A DNA stretch of 5,795 nt from a bacterium (GTDB lineage Bacteria > Desulfobacterota > GWC2-55-46): the NCBI GenBank assembly GCA_004298725.1, contig SCQA01000133.1:1-5795 (forward strand), written 5' to 3'. How positions within the stretch are numbered: the first letter of the stretch is position 1; each line of letters begins with the position of its first letter. The notes beneath the pieces were generated by a model. It made no database searches. It saw only the letters and a program-made list of their open reading frames with translations, and was not told the origin of the DNA. Positions 1 through 5,179 of the stretch are shown here, in pieces. Both the position numbers and the translations under genes were made by a program.

Positions 1-504
1 GCCGTTGGCTTCTGTTTTCATTGCGGACGTTGGTAGCGGAGTCTTGCCCGCTTTACTCCTTAGAGCTTGCGGAGTTGTCTTCGCAGTTGCCGTTGTCGCG
101 GACGGGTTTTTAATTGATTGCTTACCCTGTGCGGCGTTAGCCGGAGGCACGGCCTTTAGCGCAGGGCGCGCGGCCGAGTATCTGCCAAAGCGTTCAATCG
201 GCTGTTTTTCCGGCACTGTTTCTTTTTCAACCACGTTGGTTCTGTCGGAGTAGCGCGTTACGCCTTTTTTCGGCTTTTGTTTTGACGCCGGGCCCGGCGG
301 AAGCTCGATGACTTCCACCGGCACTGGCTCGTCTTTTTCCTTTGATGAGAAGACGGCTTGGTCAAGCCTCTTGTAAAGCGGGGATAACGACGCAAGCGAC
401 CACATGAGCGCCGCGTGGATTAGCAGAGACGCTATGAAGAATACGGCAAAGGCTTTTACAGTGTCAAGGCCGCCGTTATTGTTATTAAAATTTTCTGTTG
501 ACAT
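1..504 (-). CDS. TonB/TolA-like energy transducer, N-terminal part (C-terminus off the left edge)
   Basis: An open frame of 168 codons runs from an ATG at 504 to the window edge without a stop. The protein starts with a short polar stretch (MSTENFNNNN). One hydrophobic helix follows at about residues 17-40 and contains S26-LLI-H30, matching the S-x3-H pattern of the TonB membrane anchor that couples to ExbB/ExbD. After the helix comes a Pro/Lys/Ala-rich region with VEVIELPP (63-70) and SDRTNVVEKETVP (86-98). I recognise that second motif from deltaproteobacterial TonB-family proteins. This is the expected plan: inner-membrane anchor, then an extended periplasmic linker. The C-terminal domain that would contact an outer-membrane receptor is not in the window, so TonB and TolA cannot be separated. 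The start is fixed by in-frame stops just upstream (520-525). No strong Shine-Dalgarno is visible. The gene diverges from tatA. Confidence 0.8.
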   Translation of the reverse strand, partial: MSTENFNNNNGGLDTVKAFAVFFIASLLIHAALMWSLASLSPLYKRLDQAVFSSKEKDEPVPVEVIELPPGPASKQKPKKGVTRYSDRTNVVEKETVPEKQPIERFGRYSAARPALKAVPPANAAQGKQSIKNPSATTATAKTTPQALRSKAGKTPLPTSAMKTEANG

Positions 505-524
505 GGAAAACCGATTTTGTCATC

Positions 525-553
525 ATACTACCATAGCGGAAAAGGCGAATCAA
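525..553 (-). promoter_or_regulatory. Predicted sigma-70 promoter of the TonB-like gene
   Basis: On the minus strand there is a -35 TTGATT (548-553), a 17-bp spacer, and a -10 TAGTAT (525-530) preceded by TGG, which fits an extended -10. Transcription would start near 518, giving a leader of about 14 nt before the ATG at 504. Each hexamer matches consensus at four of six positions, so this is plausible but unproven. Confidence 0.45.
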
Positions 554-554
554 A

Positions 555-568
555 GGACGATTACGTCC
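555..568. promoter_or_regulatory. 14-bp inverted repeat, possible operator between divergent genes
   Basis: GGACG-ATTA-CGTCC is a perfect 5-bp dyad around a 4-bp centre. It lies one base upstream of the predicted -35 of the TonB-like gene and about 60 bp upstream of the tatA start. The position suits a transcription-factor site acting on either gene, but no regulator is identified and a 5-bp dyad could occur by chance. Confidence 0.25.
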
Positions 569-616
569 AAAATAAAGAGTTTAGACAGCCGCCCTCGCTT
601 AGCGGCAGTGTTTAAC

Positions 617-621
617 GGAGG
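617..621 (+). promoter_or_regulatory. Ribosome-binding site of tatA
   Basis: GGAGG lies 9 nt before the ATG at 631 and fixes the start of this very short gene. A small stem, GCCGC/GCGGC (588-592 with 602-606), lies 10 nt upstream of it in the leader. Confidence 0.75.
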
Positions 622-630
622 TAGCAAGAA

Positions 631-807
631 ATGTTAGGACTCGGTACGCCAGAAATACTGCTGATACTCGTAATTATCGTCATAGTCTTCGGAGTAGGCA
701 AGCTTCCTGAAGTCGGTTCAGGCATGGGCAGGGCTATTAGGAACTTTAAGAAAGCCATGAGCGATACTGACATTGACACTGCCGCCAGCAAAGAACTGAA
801 GAAGTAA
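631..807 (+). CDS. tatA: Twin-arginine translocase subunit TatA (TatA/E family)
   Basis: This 58-residue protein, MLGLGTPEIL onward, is a complete TatA. It has a short periplasmic N-terminus, one hydrophobic helix (about residues 9-22), the FG hinge at F20-G21 and KLPEVG (24-29). An amphipathic helix, MGRAIRNFKKAM, follows at about 32-43, then a short charged tail ending in ELKK. TatA oligomerises in the inner membrane to form the pathway for folded twin-arginine substrates delivered by TatC. Residue 8 is Glu, as in E. coli TatB, whereas E. coli TatA has Gln there. The very short amphipathic region and tail still favour TatA, possibly as a combined TatA/TatB form. GGAGG at 617-621 supports the start. 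No tatC or tatB is in the window. The gene is flanked by a divergent TonB-like gene and a convergent helical-repeat gene, so it appears to be a single-gene unit. Confidence 0.93.
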   Translation: MLGLGTPEILLILVIIVIVFGVGKLPEVGSGMGRAIRNFKKAMSDTDIDTAASKELKK

Positions 808-839
808 GATTTTAAAGACAGTAAGCAGTTATCAGTGGC

Positions 840-870
840 CAGTAACCGGTTTGTTGATAACCGATTACTG
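840..870. repeat. Long imperfect hairpin in the convergent gap between tatA and the helical-repeat gene
   Basis: The arms are 840-851 (CAGTAACCGGTT) and 859-870 (AACCGATTACTG). They form 12 pairs with one mismatch around a 7-nt loop. A further partial copy of the arm theme, TTATCAGT, lies just before it at 829-836, so the sequence resembles the ATCAGT-type dispersed intergenic repeats. Neither strand has a proper U-tract after the stem, so it is a poor intrinsic terminator, though it could still protect the 3' ends of both convergent transcripts. Confidence 0.5.
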
Positions 871-883
871 ATACTCTCTGTTA

Positions 884-1651
884 CTATTTCTTTTGCTCAA
901 GTATCTCCTTCGCGTTTATTCTCACCTGCGGATGCAGACTGTTATCGTCAAGCACTTCCATTAAATCCTGCGACAGCAGAAATTCCAAAAGCGTTATTGA
1001 AACCCGAGGTAGTGAGTACGGGTTCATCGCGATGGCCTTTATTACCCCGTAGCGCTTTGACCACTTCTTGTGGTTGGCAAGGGCGTTAAGTATAGCCGGC
1101 GAGTTCGGCCTTTTTGACGCTATCTTCAATACCTCTCTTTCGGTAGTTCTCGGATTATTCAGTATGTTCGTTATTACAATCGGGTCAGGGTCTGAAAGAA
1201 GCCTGTCAATGGTGTCTTTTACGCTTTTTTTCGACAAAGCCCTTCTTATGCCGAGCGGCATATGCTCCATTTTTATTTCTTCTTCCTTGTCGTAGCCGGC
1301 AAGGCCTTTTTTTAAAGGCGGCAACTCTGAAAAGAGGCAACTTACTTTTCTAAGCCGGAGTCTAATTGAAGCTGTGAATACGCCGTTATATTTTTCTTCG
1401 CCAAGCGCGCGTTTAAGCCCTTCGGAGTTTATAATGGCTGATTTGAGCTTCATCGCGCCATGCGCGTTTCCGGTATCATTGAATAGTTCGTCAAAAAAAC
1501 GCGCGGTGCCGTCGGCGTCGAGCGCGCCGAGGCGCTTGGCCAAAAGCTCAAGGCGCATGGCGTCTTCCGGCAGAGCGGCCGCGTCAATTATTGCCCGGCG
1601 TACCATTGCGGTTATGTTGTCCGCAGTTTTATGTTTGTTAATGAAGTTCAT
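884..1651 (-). CDS. Conserved hypothetical protein with helical (LRV/HEAT-like) repeats
   Basis: With the ATG at 1651 this is a 255-residue soluble protein with no signal peptide or membrane helix. The frame is open to a GTG at 1714, which would add 21 residues (276 aa). I prefer the ATG because the extra codons are AT-rich, but neither start has a clear Shine-Dalgarno. In 276-residue numbering, residues about 35-130 look helical. The C-terminal part (about 151-276) carries successive helix pairs with DPDP (175-178), NNPRTTE (186-192), KRPNSPAIL (201-209), NPYSLP (231-236) and HPQVR (261-265). The recurring pattern of NP or RP, then T or S, then P or E before a Leu-rich helix resembles leucine-rich-repeat-variant and HEAT-like solenoids. 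I recall similar hypothetical proteins in Deltaproteobacteria, but know no function. A solenoid suggests a protein-binding scaffold; that is inference. It follows a hairpin terminator and converges on tatA. Confidence 0.75.
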   Translation of the reverse strand: MNFINKHKTADNITAMVRRAIIDAAALPEDAMRLELLAKRLGALDADGTARFFDELFNDTGNAHGAMKLKSAIINSEGLKRALGEEKYNGVFTASIRLRLRKVSCLFSELPPLKKGLAGYDKEEEIKMEHMPLGIRRALSKKSVKDTIDRLLSDPDPIVITNILNNPRTTEREVLKIASKRPNSPAILNALANHKKWSKRYGVIKAIAMNPYSLPRVSITLLEFLLSQDLMEVLDDNSLHPQVRINAKEILEQKK

Positions 1652-1737
1652 TTTTGGCGGCACTTCGCAATTGGGCCGGATTTTATTAATATTCTCTGCT
1701 TTGCTGAAAATCACGGCATAATGGCCGGGATTGCATA

Positions 1738-1777
1738 AACAAACCCCATACCCGTTGAATGCGGTATGGGGTTTGTT
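1738..1777 (-). terminator. Stem-loop, likely terminator of the zinc-ribbon gene
   Basis: The arms AACAAACCCCATACC (1738-1752) and its exact complement (1763-1777) form a perfect 15-bp stem with a 10-nt loop. It begins 20 bp past the stop of the zinc-ribbon/DUF3426 gene. Read on the minus strand, the stem ends in GTTTGTT followed by TATG, so the U-rich tract is partly inside the stem and weak. The stem length and position still make a terminator the best explanation. It lies 23 bp before the GTG at 1714, or 86 bp before the preferred ATG, of the next gene. Confidence 0.7.
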
Positions 1778-1797
1778 AAATAAAACGGTTGGCGCTC

Positions 1798-2919
1798 TCA
1801 GCGCAGTATGTCAATACCGTATTCGGCTACGTTGGACGGAGGCTCTGTAAAGACTATCATGGCAGGCACCGTGCCTTTGGGCGGAATATCAGCGCCTTTG
1901 GCGTCTTTGAACTGTTTTAAAAGTTCGTCTTTAGTCATGTTTTTTATTTCTTCGGCTGATACCGTTCTGCCCGGTGAGACCATTCGGCTGGATAATTTCT
2001 TGCCGGAGGCGTCGTACACGGCTCCCATAATGCCGCGCACCTGTTGCGGGCTGTCGGATGTATTTTTTATCTTGGATTGTATTATGAATACCTTGCCGAT
2101 ATTTTTGTTTTCCGCGAACGCGCCCGTAATAGTTTCAACGCTCAGCGCGGATTGCGGTTTTTTCGGCGACGACGACACCGCTACGCGCATCGCGTAGCCG
2201 CCGGCCAATATCAAAAGTGCTATAATTATCCAGACGATGAATGTGCCTTTTGAAGATGTTTCCGGCGCAGACGCCCGTATAGCCGATGTGTCCGTTGTAA
2301 GTTCGTCTCCGGAGCCGGAGTCGTCTGTAAGTCCGGCGGCGTTATCGGATTCGTCGTCCATTCCGGCTGTAAGGTCTTTAGACATGGCCTCGGCGTTGTT
2401 TTCATCATAGCTTTTTTTTGTTTGACCCGCGAGGGTAAGGGGCGTCTTTTCGTCTAATTTTCTGGCGGTAGAAGAAGCGAGGCCTTCAGGCTCTTCATTC
2501 GTTATTTTCCAGCCTTGTTCGTCTTCGCCTTTGCCGGTTTCGACTCCGAATGGCGTTTTCGCGTCTTTCGCGCTGTAGTCGCCTTCAGTCATGTTGTATG
2601 CAGAGCCTATGGAGTAGTCTTTCTTATCAGGCTCCGCCGGCGTTTGGCTTGCGTTTGGTTGTTGGGCGTCAGAGCTGAAATCAAACCCGCCGCCTTGCGG
2701 CGCGTTTGTTGAAGTATCCGCTCCTTGCCTTTGTGAGCCGGCTCCGGCGCTCTCTGCTTCTGGTTCTTGAGGTTTCTGCTTGGGTAATTCTTCGCTCTGA
2801 GGTTGTTTCGCGACGAATACGTTCTGGCATTTTGTGCAACGCACCTTTACGCCGCTTGGAGTAACCTTTGAGTCGTCTATGCGGAATTTTGTCGAGCAGT
2901 TATCGCATTGAATTATCAT
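1798..2919 (-). CDS. Zinc-ribbon, single-pass membrane protein with C-terminal DUF3426
   Basis: This 373-residue protein opens with a MJ0042-type zinc ribbon. Its two pairs, C5-x2-C8 and C28-x2-C31, would bind one zinc ion in the cytoplasm. Residues about 38-224 are a low-complexity acidic, Ser/Gln/Pro-rich linker, probably disordered. One membrane helix follows at about 226-246 (FIVWIIIALLILAGGYAM). The extracytoplasmic C-terminus (about 255-373) matches DUF3426: conserved IIQSKIKNTSD and a late IPPKGTVPAMIVF segment, a beta-sandwich-like pattern. The plan suggests a cytoplasmic zinc-ribbon head joined to a periplasmic domain, but no function is established. An AGGAG 5 nt before the ATG fixes the start. 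A predicted promoter lies about 180 bp upstream, and a strong stem-loop follows the stop, so it is probably monocistronic. Confidence 0.88.
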   Translation of the reverse strand: MIIQCDNCSTKFRIDDSKVTPSGVKVRCTKCQNVFVAKQPQSEELPKQKPQEPEAESAGAGSQRQGADTSTNAPQGGGFDFSSDAQQPNASQTPAEPDKKDYSIGSAYNMTEGDYSAKDAKTPFGVETGKGEDEQGWKITNEEPEGLASSTARKLDEKTPLTLAGQTKKSYDENNAEAMSKDLTAGMDDESDNAAGLTDDSGSGDELTTDTSAIRASAPETSSKGTFIVWIIIALLILAGGYAMRVAVSSSPKKPQSALSVETITGAFAENKNIGKVFIIQSKIKNTSDSPQQVRGIMGAVYDASGKKLSSRMVSPGRTVSAEEIKNMTKDELLKQFKDAKGADIPPKGTVPAMIVFTEPPSNVAEYGIDILR

Positions 2920-2924
2920 TTATT

Positions 2925-2929
2925 CTCCT
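2925..2929 (-). promoter_or_regulatory. Ribosome-binding site of the zinc-ribbon gene
   Basis: On the minus strand, AGGAG lies 5 nt before the ATG at 2919 (TAGGAGAATAAATG). It settles the start, which also places the first zinc-binding Cys at residue 5 as expected for the family. Confidence 0.7.
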
Positions 2930-3096
2930 ATGTCTGTTGAAGTGGCAAGCTTCAGAATGCGCGGCGAATAAAATGTTGCCTGTTAATAGTTGTCAGCGTA
3001 GCCGCTAAACGCGGACGAGAGCAAGTTGTTTGAAAAAGTTCATTTGCCGCGGCGTTCTCGTTACAAAGGCCGGTTAATTTTGTCTTTATAGTCTAT

Positions 3097-3125
3097 CTTG
3101 TAGCATATAAAGTTTAGCATTTCAA
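3097..3125 (-). promoter_or_regulatory. Predicted sigma-70 promoter upstream of the zinc-ribbon gene
   Basis: Minus-strand TTGAAA (3120-3125), 17-bp spacer, and TACAAG (3097-3102) preceded by TGC, an extended -10 pattern. The start site would be near 3090, giving a leader of about 170 nt. The rest of the 262-bp gap (2920-3181) shows no convincing small gene. The leader contains a possible long-range pairing (3015-3020 with 3056-3061). Confidence 0.4.
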
Positions 3126-3181
3126 GCGGCTCCGCGCTAATAAGGCATATTCGCGTCATTGGTTTTACGCTTCAAGCATCG

Positions 3182-3541
3182 TTACTTCCTGGAGAGAATG
3201 TCTTTGATGGTTTGCTTTAATTCGGTAAGGTCTGAAGATTTTACGATATAGGCGTCCGACGCCCACGTTCCGAAGTCGTGTTTGTAATGGGGGTAAGCGG
3301 TACAGAGTATCACCGGCAGGTTTTTCCACTTCTCCTTAACCCTGCGTAGAACTTCAACTCCGTCCATGCCAGGCATTTTGATGTCTAACAGAACAAGGTC
3401 TACCGGCGCGACTTCGAGCTTTTCAAGCGCCTCAAGGCCGGAGGATGCAAGCTCAACGTCGTTTCCGTCGTCTTCAAGCTCTTCTTTGTACAGTAGCCGC
3501 AGTCCTTCTTCGTCGTCAACGACAAGTATCTTTTTTTTCAT
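3182..3541 (-). CDS. Single-domain response regulator (CheY-like receiver)
   Basis: From the ATG at 3541 the protein is 119 residues, a stand-alone receiver domain (MKKKILVVDDEEG). It carries the acidic pair D9-D10, the phosphoacceptor D53 in LLDIKMPGMDG, the switch Thr T81 (CTAY) and the conserved K101 (IVKSSD). All residues needed for phosphotransfer from a histidine kinase are present. There is no DNA-binding or enzymatic output domain, so it should act through protein contacts or as a phosphorelay intermediate. A TTG at 3553 would add four residues, but the ATG gives the usual receiver N-terminus. No Shine-Dalgarno is strong for either start. No histidine kinase is in the window, so the partner is unknown. 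A near-consensus promoter lies about 80 bp upstream, separating it from galT. Confidence 0.92.
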   Translation of the reverse strand: MKKKILVVDDEEGLRLLYKEELEDDGNDVELASSGLEALEKLEVAPVDLVLLDIKMPGMDGVEVLRRVKEKWKNLPVILCTAYPHYKHDFGTWASDAYIVKSSDLTELKQTIKDILSRK

Positions 3542-3620
3542 GACGTTTTTCAATCCATTTAACGGATGGCTCCGCGCGCCGTATAAATGATGAGAGCCTT
3601 AAATCGTTGAAGCCTGTTCT

Positions 3621-3649
3621 ATTATATACTCTTTTTTAAAACGTGCCAA
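3621..3649 (-). promoter_or_regulatory. Near-consensus sigma-70 promoter of the response regulator
   Basis: Minus-strand TTGGCA (3644-3649), exactly 17 bp, then a perfect TATAAT (3621-3626). The start site would be near 3614, leaving a leader of about 70 nt. This is the best promoter match in the window and indicates that the response regulator is transcribed independently of galT. Confidence 0.75.
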
Positions 3650-3695
3650 GTTGACGGGCTGTGAGGCTAAGCTGATTTTTTGCCGCTTAAAAGAA

Positions 3696-3719
3696 CTGTT
3701 ACGTCACTACGCGTTACAG
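3696..3719 (-). terminator. Weak stem-loop at the galT stop codon
   Basis: On the minus strand CTGTAACG pairs with CGTAACAG (one A-A mismatch) around an 8-nt loop, followed by TTCTTTT (3689-3695). The stem includes the galT stop codon (3714-3716). It could be a modest intrinsic terminator, and the strong promoter just downstream fits a transcription-unit boundary here. Confidence 0.35.
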
Positions 3720-4712
3720 CCTTGCGTCGCGCAAAAATTTAGCGGCTTCTTCGGGCGGCGTCGGGTTTATGTAAAAACCCGAGCCCCATTCAAAGCCGGC
3801 CACCTTGGTGAGTTTGGGCATAATTTCGAAATGCCAGTGATAATACTGCGAAGCGCCGTTATTTAGCGGCGCCGCGTGAAGGATAAAGTTATACGGCGGA
3901 AAGTTCAGCACTTTGTCCATTCTTCTCAGTACGTCCGTGAAGATTAGCGACAGGTTTTCGTAGTGGTGTTTCTGGCAATTTTCAAATGAGGCTTCATGCG
4001 CCTTTGGCAGTACCCATATTTCAAACGGCGACTTGGGCGCGTACGGGGTTACGGCTATAAAGTCTTTATTTTCAGAGACTACCCGTATCCCCTGCATTAT
4101 TTCCTGCCGTATGATGTCGCAGAATATGCACCGTTCTTTGAAGTTGAAGTATTCGAGCGAGCCGTCAAGCTCTTCCGCTACTCTTTTGGGGATGATAGGC
4201 AGGGCGATTAACTGCGAATGGCTGTGCTCCAGCGTGGCTCCGGCGGCTTCGCCGTGGTTTTTGAAGATTAGCACGTACTTTAAGCGCAGGTCTTTTTTAA
4301 GGTCTATTATCCTGTCCCTGTAGGCCCAGAGTATCTCTTCAAACTGCGCCGAGCTTAAGGTGGAGAGCTGGTCTTTGTGCGCAGGCGTTTCTATTATGAC
4401 TTCATGCGCCCCGACGCCGTTCATCTTGTCGTACACGCCTTCGCCTTCGCGGTTAAGCTCGCCTTCCACTTTCAGGGCCGGATATTTGTTCGGCACTACC
4501 CTTATATGCCAGCCGGAGGTATTCGGGCCGGAGTTGTTTTTTCTGTAGGCGAGTATTTCAACTGGGGTTTTAGATTCGTTACCTGGACAAAACGGACAGA
4601 AGCCGGACTTCGGCGCGGGCGCGGAAAATTCAAATTCGGACGGCCGCTTTCCGCGGTCCGTTGAAATGATAATCCACCGGCCTACAATCGGGTCTTTGCG
4701 AAGTTCGGGCAT
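3714..4712 (-). CDS. galT: GalT-family nucleotidylyltransferase (galactose-1-phosphate uridylyltransferase or ADP-glucose phosphorylase-like)
   Basis: This 332-residue protein is a full-length GalT of the HIT superfamily. It opens with LRKDPIVGRWIIIS (4-17). Its first Cys pair is C39-x2-C42; with H112 (ETPAH) and H163 it corresponds to the zinc site of E. coli GalT. The nucleotidylation motif is H163-S-H165-S-Q167, with H165 the expected nucleophile that becomes uridylylated. A second Cys pair (C195, C198) and H292-W-H294 followed by FEIMPKL belong to the C-terminal domain. Family enzymes exchange UMP (or AMP) between a sugar-1-phosphate and a nucleotide sugar in the cytoplasm. E. coli GalT has HPHGQ; the HSHSQ seen here is, from memory, shared with the plant ADP-glucose phosphorylase, so substrate choice is open. 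An AAGGGG (4726-4731) lies rather far (13 nt) from the ATG. It follows dksA by 41 bp and no galK or galE is present. Confidence 0.88.
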   Translation of the reverse strand: MPELRKDPIVGRWIIISTDRGKRPSEFEFSAPAPKSGFCPFCPGNESKTPVEILAYRKNNSGPNTSGWHIRVVPNKYPALKVEGELNREGEGVYDKMNGVGAHEVIIETPAHKDQLSTLSSAQFEEILWAYRDRIIDLKKDLRLKYVLIFKNHGEAAGATLEHSHSQLIALPIIPKRVAEELDGSLEYFNFKERCIFCDIIRQEIMQGIRVVSENKDFIAVTPYAPKSPFEIWVLPKAHEASFENCQKHHYENLSLIFTDVLRRMDKVLNFPPYNFILHAAPLNNGASQYYHWHFEIMPKLTKVAGFEWGSGFYINPTPPEEAAKFLRDARL

Positions 4713-4753
4713 ATCTTTTTAAGCGCCCCTTGATGGCATCTTTAGAAAAAGCA

Positions 4754-5119
4754 TCAGGCGTTGGAGCGTTTTTCCTGTTCTTCCTCTTCTTTTTTACAGT
4801 CAATGCAACAGGTTGTTACCGGCCTTGCTTCAAGCCTTTTATCCGAGATGTTTTCGCCGCAAAGCTCGCAGATGCCGTAAGAGCCGTCCTCAATCCTTTT
4901 AAGGGCCTCTTTTATTTTGCCTGCCAGCTTTCGTTCCCTGTCTTTGACTCTTAGAAGGAAGCTGGTGTCGGTTTCGTGAGACGCCCTGTCAGTCGGGTCG
5001 GGGTAGTTCTCTTCGGTAGCGCCGCTCATGCCGCTTACTGTTTTTCCGGCGTCGTTTATAAGCTCCGCAAGCTTGCCGTTGAGTAGTTCCTTGAAATGCT
5101 CGAACCTATCCTTTTCCAT
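4754..5119 (-). CDS. dksA: RNA polymerase-binding transcription factor DksA (short form)
   Basis: This 121-residue protein belongs to the DksA/TraR family, shorter than E. coli DksA (151 aa) at the N-terminus. Two helices forming the coiled coil span about residues 4-26 and 52-76. The tip motif D41-P-T-D44-R-A46 matches the DxxDxA that reaches the polymerase active site through the secondary channel. A C4 zinc finger follows: C84-x2-C87 and C105-x2-C108 around RLEARPVTT, with C104 an extra Cys. A short acidic/basic tail closes the protein. DksA works with ppGpp to lower rRNA transcription and raise amino-acid biosynthesis promoters under starvation. All functional residues are present. It starts 60 bp after moaC but has its own promoter, whose -10 is only 8 nt from the ATG. 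galT probably shares its transcript. Confidence 0.93.
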   Translation of the reverse strand: MEKDRFEHFKELLNGKLAELINDAGKTVSGMSGATEENYPDPTDRASHETDTSFLLRVKDRERKLAGKIKEALKRIEDGSYGICELCGENISDKRLEARPVTTCCIDCKKEEEEQEKRSNA

Positions 5120-5127
5120 ATCTCTGC

Positions 5128-5157
5128 ATTATAACCGAAAAGGCATTTTTAAGTAAA
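5128..5157 (-). promoter_or_regulatory. Predicted promoter of dksA, very close to the start codon
   Basis: On the minus strand TTTACT (5152-5157), 18-bp spacer, and a perfect TATAAT (5128-5133). Only 8 nt (5120-5127) separate the -10 from the dksA ATG, so the transcript would have a leader of about 0-2 nt. It lies in the 60-bp gap after moaC. Confidence 0.5.
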
Positions 5158-5179
5158 TAATAAAGTTTATGCGCGTTTT

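Noticed and set aside
5..253. Plus-strand open frame of 82 codons
   Set aside because: It lies antisense within the TonB-like gene, whose minus-strand frame is open across the whole segment and gives a recognisable anchor and linker.
404..637. Plus-strand open frame of 77 codons
   Set aside because: It overlaps the TonB-like start, the divergent promoter region and the tatA ribosome-binding site. It has no family features, and tatA starts at its end in another frame.
1374..1721. Plus-strand open frame of 115 codons with hydrophobic stretches
   Set aside because: Antisense shadow of the helical-repeat protein, low-complexity Ser/Ala/Arg composition, no ribosome-binding site.
2226..2408. Minus-strand open frame of 60 codons
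   Set aside because: An alternative frame inside the disordered linker of the zinc-ribbon protein; Thr/Pro-rich by composition only.
3124..3140. Small hairpin GCGGCTCCGC after the response regulator
   Set aside because: The stem is 3-4 bp with a very short loop and no U-tract, and it sits beside the predicted -35; not supportable as a terminator.
3541..3553. TTG start at 3553 for the response regulator
   Set aside because: It adds only four residues (MKNV) without a better ribosome-binding site; the ATG at 3541 gives the standard receiver N-terminus.
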